From Rhizopus sp. PT2906 (taxonomy: Eukaryota > Mucoromycota > Mucoromycetes > Mucorales > Rhizopodaceae): 64,000 nt of DNA. How positions within the stretch are numbered: position 1 is the first letter of the stretch; every line of letters starts with the position of its first letter. The stretch is taken from contig JAMYHX010000066.1 in NCBI GenBank assembly GCA_025529335.1, positions 1-64,000 on the forward strand, in the 5' to 3' direction. Of this stretch, positions 46,873-58,540 are shown piece by piece. The notes under the pieces were generated by a model. It saw nothing but the letters and a program-made list of their open reading frames with translations. It made no database searches and was not told the DNA's origin. The position numbers and the translations under genes were made by a program.

Positions 46873-48882
46873 AAGAAAAAAGATGTAATAAACTCTTTTA
46901 TTTCTCACTCTCTTTTATATTCACACAGTAATTTCTTTATCAACCAACTTTTTCTTGTTCTTCTTTACCCCTTTGATAAAATTCCTTTTCTTAAATTGAC
47001 AACGCATACCAATACTTTTTGTTGTCGCGTTATTTATATAAATCAAACTCAGTCACAATATGCCTTTATTTCAAAATTGCTGGTCGTACCTATATAAATC
47101 AACACGTTTTATGCTCATATTTAGTCTTCAAATTAATGCAAAAGAAGCAGGCAATACTTCAAACACAAGTAAGCACATGGTAGCAAATACTATTACCACG
47201 CTGATGCAGTATTTTTTTTTCCCAAAAGTGTTGACCAGTAGCAAGAAACAGTAAAGTTCCAGCTCTCTGCTATAGATGACAAGGTTAATTTGAGGATGTG
47301 TTGTACCTCTGCCGACAAACCCGACGATTTGAACATCATTGAGTTTGCAAAGAACATTAACAAAGACAAGTGTCACGTCAATCACGCCAACCATCGGAAG
47401 GGTTTTGAGAGTGGCCAAAAGCTAGCTCCAATCAGCTGTATTAGAAGAAGGGAAATTTCTGTAAAGGCCGTGCTTTTTCTGGAGCAGTTAGTGGGCTTTG
47501 GAGAGAGTGACTATATCAAACCGTAACCATTTCACCATGGTGACGAATAATGATATAGCCGTGTAGTTCTGAAAGCGTCGACAAAGCTCGTCATATAATA
47601 ACAGTTATGATGGCCACCTCCATCCAGCCTGAAGTAATGGACAAATATACAAGCCGGGTTCGTGATTCTTATTTCCCACCGTCAATGGAAAAAGAGGATG
47701 CAGGACCATGGGAGATTGAGACCTTTCTGCTTATCATCAGTGGATCAACAAAGCAATGGACGAAGCTGTAGAGAAATTTCCACCATTTTAAGGTGAAGGG
47801 AAGGAGGGAGGATATTCCGACATTAGAGGAATTAATCAAGATATATGGATAATGTATTGCCTGGATGATACGCGTGTTTTTTTAGTCAAGACATACATAT
47901 AACTGGGGGAGAGTCTGTATACGTTGTCCGAGGTCAGGAAAGAGAAACTCGCCTGATGAGCTCAACAAGCAGAAATGAAGAATAGATACCCCAGTTAGGA
48001 TACCCCCAAAGAGCAGAATGTAGCTTATTACGTTAGTCTGACCAAGCTATCACGAAATTGATTGCTACATTTGGACAAGATCAGGGAAGTTAATCTGCAA
48101 GCCACTTATTATGATACCCTTTCTGTCCGATCAAGGCCGAAACATAGCATTGCAATGGACCAGGAGTTCGTCATATGAAAAGGAATCTGATATCCAATCC
48201 GACGTAATCACCTCAACACTGATACAACACGATTTTGGTTATCCAGTTAGTTTGGTGAGGCCAATCCTGGTAATAACAATAACCAAGCATTAACTTTACA
48301 TAGGGCGATCTTTTGGCAGAGAATATCCTCTTCTATTACTGTTATTGCCAGTAACTCCAACAGGCTATTATTTGATAGTATCCTTCCTTCACTGCCGCCT
48401 CCACCCCTCCCGAATGCCACAATCCTTACGTTTACAAGTGCTGCTCCACTTGTGCAGCCTCCGCAGGCACCGTCGTAGGACTAAGGAGTTTTCCTTTTAC
48501 TTGTATCCACTGGATGTTAAATGAAAATTTCAAACACAAGATCATCTCAACTCAAGACACTTTGTGGTAGATTTGGCGATGACTATAGATCTGTGCCAAA
48601 ACTCATACAATGACATACAAAACACACAAACGTCATCAAGATTTATCTAAAAGACCTATGTAGGCACGAACCGCGTCAAGGACGAATCCAATTACTGAAA
48701 TGGATCAAAACAATGTGATTGTTACTGGCTTGAAAAACCAGGGAGTAAATAGCAATGCTTGCAGCAAAAAAGCTTGAAGTATACAGTTCAAAATGGGAGG
48801 TAGCCACAACACCCTCAAATTCTGGGACTTTTTTTTTGGATTTGCGCCCATAGACTTTTGAACTTATTTTTGTCTAGTCTTA
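46873..48882. other. Two kilobases without an intact gene
   Basis: Several coding-like scraps, e.g. near 47610-47770 (MMATSIQPEVMDKYTSRV ... EKEDAGPWEIETF) and 48100-48300 (SDQGRNIALQWTRSSS), with frequent stops. They resemble remains of retroelement ORFs but cannot be named. An AT-rich leader for the BRCT gene fills the last 100 bp. Confidence 0.45.
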
Positions 48883-50666
48883 ATGTCAAGACATGAACTA
48901 AAGCTTGGAAGACGTTTGAATGATAAAAAATCTGTACCCATCTTTAGAAATGTCGTCTATTCAATAGACAGTTCACTTGAATCAACTACAAGAACACGCG
49001 TAAGAAAGGATTGAAACAAAAAGAAAGATTTAATAAAAGAGAGACAATAGTTGATCAACCTACTTGAGAGCAATGGTGCAGTCTCAGCAGATAACGAGAA
49101 TACGTTCAACTTGTACGTGTCTTTAGAAAAGAGCTTAGATCAGCCTAACGTGCATTCTGTCACTGTATGTTGACTTTTTATATTAGTTCTACAACTAAAT
49201 TGTTTTTATAATGTGTAGCCTCTTTGGATAGAAACAGCCATCATTAATGGATTTGTTCATGAGTAAAGGACTATTCTTTCCCCTCTTTCTATTTGAATAT
49301 ATTCATCAACTCTTCTCTGTTAGGACACAATATTACTCACCATCCAAACCCAACCAGTTCTTATCAGGTGTTGTCTTGTTTATTTTAGACGTAAGTGTTA
49401 TTTTTTTTAATTGTCTACTCTTACAAGACATTAAAATAATGGAAATAGATATCTCAAGCAGACGTCCAAAGGTTGACCGAAGAGATAAGAGAACGTGGAG
49501 GACAAGTCCGTAATGATCTGACAGAAGATATCACACACTTGATTTGTATTAACCCAAGAGGAGTAATGAATTAGAAAACAAGGAAAAAAAGAGAGAGAAC
49601 AACATTAACCAATAGATTATAGGCAGAATATCAACACTGCATAGACCATTGCATTCCGGTTGTATTACCACAATGGCTAGATGACTGTTTAAGATTTGGA
49701 GAAAAGATAGATATCACTTCATATCGGTTTCCAACCCCCACTGTATATAACCCAACATCGCCTGCAACTATTCATCCATACCCAAATCAAGATCATCTAA
49801 AAGACGCTACAGATTGTACAGTTTTAGCAAATCAAGTCATATACTTTGGTACTGATATTCACGTCAAGGATAATTTTAAATCTCGATTGATTCAATGTAT
49901 AAAGCGTGCTGGAGGAACAGTATCAACTGACTATGATACTCCTGTTACCATTGTCATCTTGAAGCATCGATCAACGGAGGAAGGTATTCAGGCATTTAAG
50001 GATAACAAGACCATTGCAAGCCTTTGGTGGCTAACCAACACGCTAGCACGGGGATATGTGCTGTCGCCCTTGAGTACTCTTCTGGACTATCCTGCTCCAC
50101 AAGGAGGTATTCCTGGTATGGATTGTTTACATATCTCCATCACAGGATACAGAGACGTGCCCAGAGACTTTCTTCGAAGACTCATCATTCATACAGGCGC
50201 CGTTTTCAATCCTCTGATGGACCAGCAGACGACACATTTGATTTGTGGATCGAAAAAGAGTGATAAATATAAAGAGGCACTCAACAAAGGCATGACAATC
50301 GTCAATCATATCTGGCTTGAAGAATGTTATCAGCAGTGGAAGATATTAGATTGCGATCACAAGCGATATAGATATATTCCAGAAAAGAGTAACGTATTAA
50401 ATCAAACAGTGGGTAGAACTCATCTGTTGCATGATAAAGTAAAGCTCTGGATGAATCCTCAGACAGTGCCAGATTATTCAAGGTCCAAGCATGTTTATGA
50501 AATCATCAATGTTGACGAAAAGGGATCCATTGATATTGTCAATCCAAGAAAAGCAGCAGTCAAGGCAATACGTGTCCTAAGTAACATTGTGATGCCTGAT
50601 ATGAACGCATATGAAAAAGAGGTAAAGTCTTCCAATTGGCTCAGCCATAAGAAACAAAAGACATGA
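48883..50666 (+). CDS. Tandem-BRCT protein, Rtt107/Brc1-like
   Basis: I place the start at 48883 (MSRHELKLGRRL), upstream of the longest open frames, because it yields the first BRCT strand PIFRNVVYSIDSSLES; exons then follow with LINLLESNGAVSADNE and PLWIETAIINGFVHE. Successive BRCT units: 1 (SNGAVS...WIETAI), 2 (FLSGVVLFILD-ISQAD ... GGQVRNDLTEDITHLIC ... VVLPQWLDDCLRFG), 3 (NQVIYFGTDIHVKD ... SLWWLTNTLARGYVL), 4 (LHISITGYRDVPRDFLRR ... THLICGSKKSDKYKEAL ... IVNHIWLEECYQQW). Such proteins read phospho-H2A at damaged replication forks. The tail lacks the two further BRCTs of Brc1, unless they are elsewhere. Confidence 0.85.
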
Positions 50667-50799
50667 TGCATATTGTAAAAAAAGGAAGATAAATAAATAA
50701 TTCGTGATTTATTTCTGCAGCCTTTTTTTTTTTTCTTTTTTCTATCATTGGATATGTTTGTATAAATTGTGTGTGTGTATGTATGTGTACATGAAGATC

Positions 50800-52739
50800 T
50801 TATTGTGGAGTATAATAGCTACCGGCATAATTCATTGACTGCTGACCATAGCCAGCGTATGCATCATAACGCGGTTGCTTTGCATAAGGATTATTATTAT
50901 TATTATCATCTTCATGTGGGCGCTTTAATGTATTTGGTTCTTCATTTTCTGATTTAAACTCTGTAGAGATATGTAAAGGTACTCTATTCAGTAAATGAAC
51001 ATCATCACCTCTTTCCATCAAATAACTCCTATAACGGTTATTAATGATTTGCTGATCTTCAGCTGACAAAGATTTTCTTGCTTTTTCAAAAACTTTTATA
51101 ATACGCTTATTGGCTTCTTTATCAAACAATCCAAGTTCAAAATTGATATAATTTATCCAAAAGTATTTGCTTTTGACGTATGCACTAGAATAAGTCTCAT
51201 ACATTTCTCTTATCTTGTCTGATTCCATTTTCTATAGAAAAAAGGAAGTGTTTAATAATGAGCATGCATGCACCTTCTAACTTTATATGAACCTGTTGTA
51301 GGTATTTAATATACTGAACAGTCAAATAGACTCTTGCAGATTCATCCAGATAGGCTGAGCTGATATATTGACTGATGAGAGATTCAAAGGTATCTGTATT
51401 TTGTCTACGTTCGAAATGAATATAATCTGTAACGGCTTCAATATGTGTAGGAGCTAAAAGAAAGAGGTTAGGCGATTGATTGCTTTGTGTATACGTTCAT
51501 TACTTGATTGTAGTATTGATGTGTATGTTGACCTTGCTTCGTCTATATTTCCTTCTTCCTCCAAGACTAATGCTAACGCAAGCTTGATGTGTATTTTATC
51601 TTTTGATAGGAACGTATAAGCTGCCCTTTCATATGCAGATTTGGCTTCTGAGATCAGGTTATTTTTGGCTAACCATTGCCCATATCGTAACCAAAATTCT
51701 TCATATTGCGCCTAAATCAATAATAATTAGTATATCCACAATCATGCAACGTTCTACTTACGCATGGTACAAGGCATCGCTCATAGAGTGCTCGAATACG
51801 AGCGACGTCACCCGCAGATTCCTCAAAGTCCAAATACTTGTTCCAATTTTGAAGCTGAGGCCTATCTAACGGCTTGATATGAAAGTATGAACGTTTAATC
51901 TCTGCCTCATACACCCAGCGTTTATTTGTTCCCTCTTGTGTCTCCTTGTATACTTTAGCTATTTGCGCGTCTAGCTTTTCCCTCAGGGTCTTCTCAAGCG
52001 CATCCCCTGTTAACTCTCCCTTTTCTGCCTTAATCTCTGATAAAAATTGTTGCAGTGTGGCATCATTGACAGCTTCAGATGGCTTTGTATTTGCACAAAG
52101 TCCTCTCCATTTCTCATAATAACGAGCATATTGATGCATTGGTATGATCACAATACGGTTCATCAGTTCCATCAGTTTTTTAGGGTCGGATACTCTATTC
52201 TCTACAAAGTCAATATATTTGTCCCAGAAAGGATGCCCCAAAAAGTCGTATCCAACATTCACAGCGGCTCGTTCAAACAGTCTAACATGGATATGAATAC
52301 TAGGCTATTTTTTTTTTTCTTTTGCTTCCCTATTACCTTTCTAGTTCTTGGTTGTCTGTTGTTGTGGCTAATTTAAAATCAAGATAGTGATTCCAGAGAT
52401 CAATCGAATTATGAATAGCAGCTACCCCTCTTTCAAACGTCTGTAATAAAATGATTATTATGGAAAGTGACTTTAGTTGGTACTTACTCTTTCTGCTCCT
52501 TGGCTGCCGCGCGCAATTCCTTCCCAGTCGGCATACTTTTTCCAGTAACCGAAACAGAGCGGAAACTTGGATAAAAATGCATCATACACTAGTTCCAAGT
52601 TGGTAATATGTTCAGGTGGACTCGTAGACGTAATCTCTGCTGATTCTGCAACGCGAATAAGTTGTTCCCAAGAACTGAAATCTTCGGGTGTCGCGTGTAC
52701 AATTTGCCAAAGTCGATCCCATTCTGCATTTCCGGACAT
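50800..52739 (-). CDS. PRP39: Prp39, U1 snRNP pre-mRNA splicing factor
   Basis: Start MSGNAEWDRLWQIVHATPED at 52739, end YYTPQ at 50800; about seven exons and some 570 residues. It consists of HAT repeats: FSSWEQLIRVAES, LVYDAFLSKFPLCFGYWKKYADWE, FERGVAAIHNSIDLWNHYLDFK, LFERAAVNVGYDFLGHPFWDKYIDF, then a spacer with MHQYARYYEKWRGLC, and further HATs (WNKYLDFEES, LYERCLVPCAQYEEFWLRY, AYERAAYTFL, APTHIEAVTDYIHFERR). The Asn/Tyr-rich tail (DDNNNNNPYAKQ) is low complexity. The protein joins U1 snRNP and helps 5' splice-site selection, apt for an intron-dense genome. Confidence 0.93.
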
Positions 52740-53107
52740 TGTTGAGAATAAAGAAAAAGAGAGATAAAGAAAGTAGAGAAAGAGAGAGAGAGAGAATGGA
52801 AGGACAATAGGGCAAAGAAAAGGTGATGAAAAAGAGAAAGAGATCTGGAATTCAAATGCCGAAACAAAGAGAGGATTAGGGAGAACAACACTATTTGAAC
52901 ATGATAACTGTAAGGCATTGACTTGTCAGTCAATAACAAAAAAGTCGCTCTATTCTTCCTGTTAATAAAGTGCCATGATTACACACAAAAAATGGACCTT
53001 GTTTGATAGATTAACCGTATTGTTTATTCCTCTTTTGCTTAAACAAAGCGTGACTTTTGGGACATCCGTTCACTTTTAGAACCCAGAGTAGCTTTAACTT
53101 CTTCCAT

Positions 53108-54863
53108 ATGAATCTCATTCTGGGATTATCATTTTGGGCTACTGCCATCTTGGGTGCAGTGTGGTTAATTTTGGTTGCACTCAATGTTTATATCAGATCA
53201 ACAAAAGACGCCAACAGAGCAAGACTTGTACGCGATTTAGGTGAAGCAACAGCTCGTCTTGAAGAACCATTGTTTTTAGGTTTATTTCATCCTTACTGGT
53301 AACATTTATATTATTTTATTTCATAATCGCTCATCTATTCTCTTAGCAATGCAGGAGGCGGAGGAGAACGTGTCTTGTGGACATGTGTTCGCGACATTCA
53401 AAAAGAGTTTCGAAATGTTATTTGTGTTGTCTACACTGGCGATCTGGATGCCTCCAAAGAGCAAATACTTGCAAAAGTGAAGGTAATCATACGTGATATA
53501 TATATATATATATATATACACATAAACTATATCTCTTTTTTTTAGAATAGTTTTAGTATTGAGCTTGATCCATCTCGACTCGCTTTTGTATATTTGAGGA
53601 AAAGATACCTTGTGGAAAATGACAGGTAAAACATTGAGAATTTGCTTTCCTTTCTTTAATCACTTATGCTTATCATAGATACTCTCGTTTCACTTTAATC
53701 CTTCAGAGTTTAGGTTCAATCTTTCTTGGATTTGAAGCGATCAGTCAATTAGTACCCGATGTGTTCTTTGGTATAAAAAAAAAATAGAATTTGAAGAGAA
53801 CAACCATTGACAATTCGTATCATAGACACCATGGGTTACGCTTTCACTTTTCCTTTAGTACATTATGTCGCTAATATAAAAATTGCAGCCTATGTTCATT
53901 ATCCGATTATTAGCTCAGATATGGTCAATCGTGTCTATGAGCGTAAGGCTCAATATAACAATGATATCAGATTTGCTCAAAGCACTATTTGGACAACTGG
54001 AAAATTGATGTAAGTCTATACAACATAAGTACATATGTTTCTGATAAAGAATAGATACTATCGACTCTTTGCCAAGTTGTATGGATTTTGTGGATCATTT
54101 GCACAGGTAGTCACTGTCAACTCAACCTGGACCAAAGGTCATATCGACTCGTTGTGGCACACTAAAGCAGAGATTGTCTATCCACCCTGTGATACAGAGA
54201 GACTTAACAAATTGCCTCTGAAAGGAAGGAAACCGATGATTGTCAGTGTTGCTCAGTTTAGACCTGAAAAGGATCACGCATTACAATTGAAATCTTTAGC
54301 ACGATTATTTGAAAAATACCCACAATGGAAAGACACAAAGGTAGAGCTTGTCTTGATCGGAAGCTCAAGAAACGAAGGTGATGCAAAGAGAATAGATGAT
54401 CTACGTGAACTGGTGAAACAACTAAATATCCAAGTATGCTATTAATGCAAAGGATCCATTTCCGTATATTAATTTATTACAGGACTTTGTTCGATTTGAA
54501 ATCAATGCGCCTTATGACTTACTGGTGTCTACTTTAGCAACAGCCAAGATTGGGTTACATACAATGTGGAACGAACATTTCGGTATAGGTGTTGTAGAGT
54601 ACATGGCAGCAGGTCTCATCCCTGTAGCACATAACTCGGGAGGACCTAAACTGGATATTGTCACTAGTTATGATGAAAGGCCTACAGGATACCTTGCAGA
54701 TTCAGCTGACAGTTTTGCAGATTGTCTGCATGCAGCGTTGTCACTGCCAGAAGAAGAATATGAAAAAATGGCATCCAACGCTCGAGCATCAGCATGTGAT
54801 AAATTTTCAGAAGATGCCTTTAGTTCAGATCTCTTGTATGCCCTACGCCCTTGTTTAACATAA
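53108..54863 (+). CDS. ALG11: Alg11, GDP-Man:Man3GlcNAc2-PP-dolichol alpha-1,2-mannosyltransferase
   Basis: Start ATG at 53108 (MNLILGLSFWATAILGAVWL) gives an N-terminal ER membrane anchor. Six or so exons, about 480 residues. GT4 markers: FHPYCNAGGGGERVLW (nucleotide-sugar site), CVVYTGDLDASKEQIL, DTMGYAFTFPL, KIAAYVHYPIISSDM, VVTVNSTWTKGHI, VYPPCDTERL, IVSVAQFRPEKDHALQL and NEHFGIGVVEYMAAGLIP (ExxxxxxxE donor site) with AHNSGGPKLDI. It adds the fourth and fifth mannoses on the cytosolic face of the ER during N-glycan precursor assembly. Divergent from PRP39 (368 bp between starts). Confidence 0.95.
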
Positions 54864-55214
54864 ACCCTTCTTTATGTGCGCGGATTTATAAAAAATGAAA
54901 TACTGGGTTTTGAATAAAATTTCAATATATTTAATCACTTGGCAAACCTCTCATCGAACAGTCAATAGAAATCACTAGATTAGACTTGTCATGCTCTCCA
55001 TTTTGAAAAAACGAAGCGCATGTAAAAAAGGATCAATTTGTATTTATTTCTCAATTGGTGCAAAGAAAAACGCAATCAGTATGATTGATACGATATGACA
55101 GAACAGAGGTGCAAATAAGAGAATGATGCGTTAAAATAATAGAACAAGATGAAGATCAAAGAGTGACACTATTTAGATGAGATTGATCCCAACGAAGGCT
55201 TTCTCTTTACTGGT

Positions 55215-55247
<33 letters not shown>

Positions 55248-55893
55248 ACCTTGCACGAGTTCAAAGGGAAGTGTTGGGTGTTCCGCATTTGGGGCTACGG
55301 ACTTGACTATGGTACGGTGATACATTGCACTTTTATAAAGTTTATCTAAAATCCCATCAATGACATTATCTCATTTTTAGTCTTGGGGATGTTGATAGTG
55401 ACAAGTTCCACAGACGTAAATATACTTGAACAAGCATGAACCATTGTGTAAAAAGTAACTGACGATCCAAGTGCTTGGAAACATAGCACACCAGTAAGGT
55501 TACTAGCAACAATTTCTAACTTTGCGAATGGGAAACACTATGCACCAGAAATTAGACCAATGCTGCGGGCGCATCTCTATCCATTACCTATGGTGTAATC
55601 CAACAAAGCTTTTCAATGTGTAGTGTCAAGCTAAACGTGGCTTTATGAAGTTACCATCTTGAATTGGTTCTTTTCAAGAAGAAGATAGAGATAAAAAAGA
55701 AATGTTGTTATTTATCCTAGTTTTATGTTGTCAGTTCTATCAATAAAGACCACTTAACTCACATGTAATTCACATTTTATATCAGAGAGAGTGAACTGGA
55801 CAGCCTTAGATTAGGCAGAGCTTTGGTAATGTGAAGTTGTAAAGTGATGTCATATGTAGTGCCCAAGGAAGCGCCCGCAGTATTAGCCTATTT
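54864..55893. other. Intergenic region with a 31-nt T tract
   Basis: No gene seen. The T run at 55215-55245 is the longest homopolymer in the window. Read on the minus strand it is a poly(A) located 650 bp downstream of the end of the minus-strand CCHC ORF, as expected for the tail of a LINE-type insertion. Confidence 0.5.
55215..55245 (-). repeat. Poly(A) tract on the minus strand (T31)
   Basis: Thirty-one T residues on the plus strand. Possible 3' tail of the retroelement that carries the CCHC ORF (55894-56712). Confidence 0.6.
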
Positions 55894-56712
55894 TCAGGTG
55901 CATTTTCTGGTGCATGTAGTGTTCACCTTTGCGAATACCTCCAAACGATAGAAATCCATGATTGATAAGGTGTCGGAAATTTTTTCACCTTTTAACTCCC
56001 CATAACATGTTCTGTAAGAAGGTTGGCACTGTTCAAAAGCTGCTACTTCGTTACCAGGGCGACGGTTAACATCAGTGCCGTTGTCAGGAATAATATTGCT
56101 GCATCTAGAAACTTTATCATCTTTATCATACGAAAGCAGTGCTTGGATCAAGGGATGGATATATGAAGCAGCTAATTCAGATCCGACTAGAGAACCAACA
56201 TCTAAATCTTTTAGTGAAGGAAATAGAGATTCAACAGCCACAATAGTTGTACGCTCAACACGTAGTCCTGAAAGCACTTGTATAGGTGTAGACGAGCCTA
56301 AGGCCAGAGATTCATATGCAGGTTGTAAAAAGCGATTTGCAATGCGTGACCAGGTTTCTTTTTTGAGCATACAAGACCATAAAAAGTGTTCATTGTCTTC
56401 GACGTCTCCACATAGAAGGCAGTAAGGATCCAAGCGTCGATCCGAACAAATCTGGTGGAGACACTGGTATGTTTGCAGTTTGCGGTGGTAATATCTCCAG
56501 AGTACGGTATGCGCCTGGTGTGGGAAGGATGAATAGTTGCACGCTCGGCTCCACTCATTTTCAACATCAGCTTTCAACTTCTTTTCCAAGTCATCCATTT
56601 GTTTGTTATTGGCATCTAACTTTGTTAAAGCTGCCGAAATCAGGACCTTGATTTCTTCATTTTTGTCGTTAACGAGAGGGATATCAGTAACTTTCATTTT
56701 TCTTGGAGACAT
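55894..56712 (-). CDS. Retroelement-derived ORF: CCHC finger plus PD-(D/E)XK-like tail
   Basis: Open frame of 272 residues, start MSPRKMKVTDIPLVND at 56712. Residues 20-55 are charged and coiled-coil-like (LTKLDANNKQMDDLEKKLK). Next comes HTVLWRYYHRKLQ and CLLCGDVEDNEHFLWSC, a Cx2Cx7Hx4C finger as found after the reverse transcriptase of non-LTR retrotransposons. About 110 residues later, ASYIHPLIQALLS and RRPGNEVAAFEQC...YGELKGEK resemble the core of a PD-(D/E)XK nuclease, with PG where PD is expected and ELK as the E-x-K. No reverse transcriptase precedes it. Either a decayed end of a LINE or a stand-alone domain combination. Function unknown. Confidence 0.55.
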   Translation of the reverse strand: MSPRKMKVTDIPLVNDKNEEIKVLISAALTKLDANNKQMDDLEKKLKADVENEWSRACNYSSFPHQAHTVLWRYYHRKLQTYQCLHQICSDRRLDPYCLLCGDVEDNEHFLWSCMLKKETWSRIANRFLQPAYESLALGSSTPIQVLSGLRVERTTIVAVESLFPSLKDLDVGSLVGSELAASYIHPLIQALLSYDKDDKVSRCSNIIPDNGTDVNRRPGNEVAAFEQCQPSYRTCYGELKGEKISDTLSIMDFYRLEVFAKVNTTCTRKCT

Positions 56713-56744
56713 TCTTGGAGGAGGAAAGGGTTATTATAAGAACG

Positions 56745-56825
56745 CTTTATTAAAGAAATATCGTGTAACAACATTTTCAAGAAGCCCAAAGTACCGCGTA
56801 ACAACATTTCCAGAATATCCCTCGG
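56745..56825 (+). repeat. Imperfect direct repeat upstream of the CCHC ORF
   Basis: Two copies, about 45 bp apart, of a unit containing CGTGTAACAACATTTTC / CGCGTAACAACATTTCC followed by AGAA. They lie in the 195-bp gap between the divergent starts of the CCHC ORF and the ORF at 56907. Confidence 0.55.
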
Positions 56826-56906
56826 TATGCAATGATAGTAAGCGTTTCCTTCTTCGATTCTAACTTATTACATCAAATATGCGTATTGTTATAAATACAA
56901 GAAAAA

Positions 56907-57332
56907 ATGACTGTAAAAGCCTACACAAAACATATGAAAGACCATCTTTTGGAGGGGCGTGGACAAGAGATAGCCGAATTCATTGATCAAAAGCAAAAAG
57001 CAAAATCATGTAGTGTTACTAAAACTAGTAGAAGACTCAATGTCACAATGCCAACAAGGAGATTCGAAACAAAAGATACTATCCTTATACAGGAGAATAA
57101 CGAATTAGCACAGGAAGATGAATGCATGGTTTCAGTGAAAAAAATTATATATACTGTATCTACATTGTATACTGACGCTTTAGAAGATCAGCAGAACGTG
57201 GTTGATATGAAAATCACTCGTAGACGGCAACAGAACCAGATCATTAATGCTGGGGATTATGTCCAGAGAGAAGCAATAAACGATGTCTGTTCTGCATTGA
57301 AGGCTATATTCAGAGCATGCCGTATATTGTAG
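56907..57332 (+). CDS. Hypothetical protein encoded upstream of the tyrosine recombinase
   Basis: Open frame of 141 residues beginning MTVKAYTKHMKDHLL, rich in Lys/Arg/Glu/Gln and without membrane segments; a basic patch (TRRRQQNQ) could bind nucleic acid. It ends 200 bp before the recombinase start, same strand, and may be an accessory protein of the same element or its N-terminal half separated by an undetected intron. No family recognised. Confidence 0.4.
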   Translation: MTVKAYTKHMKDHLLEGRGQEIAEFIDQKQKAKSCSVTKTSRRLNVTMPTRRFETKDTILIQENNELAQEDECMVSVKKIIYTVSTLYTDALEDQQNVVDMKITRRRQQNQIINAGDYVQREAINDVCSALKAIFRACRIL

Positions 57333-57529
57333 AAATATGCCTTGACGAACAGTGACTTACAGGACTATCAGAAGTAAGAAATTACGATTAGAGTAAAATA
57401 ATTATATGATTGAGCTAACGTTTGGTATTGTCATGATGAAGTTCCGTTGATCATTGGCATAGAGTACTGATGACGTATATAGGAACCAGAGGCTTCACGA
57501 TCAATGAACATCTTCTTTTGTAAATTGCT

Positions 57530-58531
57530 ATGGTAGCTAGAGCTCTGGGGCCACCAAGACATTTCAGTGCGCGATCATTGGAAAGAATGATTTGGAAATT
57601 AAAGCAACAAATCGACTCAAGGCCCCAGCCTGGAGAAAATGCTGCCAATATAATCCGAGTACATTATGCTGATGCTTACAATAGGATGCACCATTCCCTA
57701 GAAACTATTAAAACTAGGGGATACAAACGGGTGTGTAGCTCCGATCTCGTAACCAAAATTTGCCAAGGTAGCGACGAAGGAAATGTTCTATCAATGCTAT
57801 TAAGCTTAAATGATGAGTTCTACCTCTTGCCATCTTATTCTCCGTCTGTAAATGAGCAAGAAATCAAGCTTCACCGAAAAAAAGATATGAGGACAGTGAA
57901 AACTTGTTGGCTCCTCGCTATGGCTGGTTTCCTACGACCCTCCGATTTGGAACGCGTGGATTTAGACGCGACTACGGTTTCCTCCGACAAGGTTCTCTCT
58001 CTGAGTATCGTAGCTCCCAAGGAGAAACGTCAAGACCAGCGTGTGGCGAGAGTCACCATGATTCATTCACACACGGACCCTCTCCTATGCTCCATGGCTG
58101 CTTTCGAGGAATACAAACAGCGAATCGCCTCGTCAGACTGCCGTGCTGCTCACCCTTTGTTCCCAACAATAAAATTGAATAGGCTCCTCCGCGCCCTGCA
58201 GAACCACAGCACCCCCATTGCTGCCGAACATATTTCAAAGTACATCAAGCAGCTAATGACCAAGGTTGGAAGACCCGCTCAAGCTCCTTTACCTAAAGCT
58301 CGTGGACTCGCTGCCACTCTTGCGATACAAGCAGGTGTCTCAGTGGACAGCATTGTCGCCCATGGCTCCTGGTCTTCCCGCGGCATTTTTGAACACTACT
58401 ATCGACTGTCCTCCGCGACTTCTACCAATTTTAGTGTATTTACTCTGGATCAACAATCAAGATCACGTCTTACGAAGTGTAATGTTATGTCAACATGGAT
58501 ATATGAAGTGTTGATCACATTACACGAGTAA
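57530..58531 (+). CDS. Tyrosine recombinase (integrase) of a mobile element, intact frame
   Basis: Uninterrupted frame of 333 residues from ATG 57530. Catalytic-domain landmarks of tyrosine recombinases: AMAGFLRPSDL (Arg136), APKEKRQ (strand Lys164), LPKARGLAATLAIQAG (R258; the usual His of HxxR is Pro/Lys here), AHGSWSSRGIFEHYYR (His278/Trp281 and nucleophile Tyr290 or 291). The arrangement resembles DIRS/Crypton-type fungal recombinases. The base composition is less AT-rich than the host genes. A dead relative at 29230-29985 shows the family is repeated. The last 15 codons run into the left arm of the 57-bp inverted repeat. Confidence 0.82.
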   Translation: MVARALGPPRHFSARSLERMIWKLKQQIDSRPQPGENAANIIRVHYADAYNRMHHSLETIKTRGYKRVCSSDLVTKICQGSDEGNVLSMLLSLNDEFYLLPSYSPSVNEQEIKLHRKKDMRTVKTCWLLAMAGFLRPSDLERVDLDATTVSSDKVLSLSIVAPKEKRQDQRVARVTMIHSHTDPLLCSMAAFEEYKQRIASSDCRAAHPLFPTIKLNRLLRALQNHSTPIAAEHISKYIKQLMTKVGRPAQAPLPKARGLAATLAIQAGVSVDSIVAHGSWSSRGIFEHYYRLSSATSTNFSVFTLDQQSRSRLTKCNVMSTWIYEVLITLHE

Positions 58532-58540
58532 GTGATCTTG
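58484..58540 (+). repeat. 57-bp inverted repeat, left arm
   Basis: From GTTATGTCAACATGG to GTAAGTGATCTTG. Pairs with the reverse complement of 58692-58748 with about six mismatches by eye. It overlaps the recombinase stop region. It also contains a smaller near-palindrome around CATTACACGAGTAA. Confidence 0.88.

Noticed and set aside
52567..52939. Ser/Leu-rich frames opposite the PRP39 start
   Set aside because: They result from the AG-rich leader of PRP39 read on the other strand.
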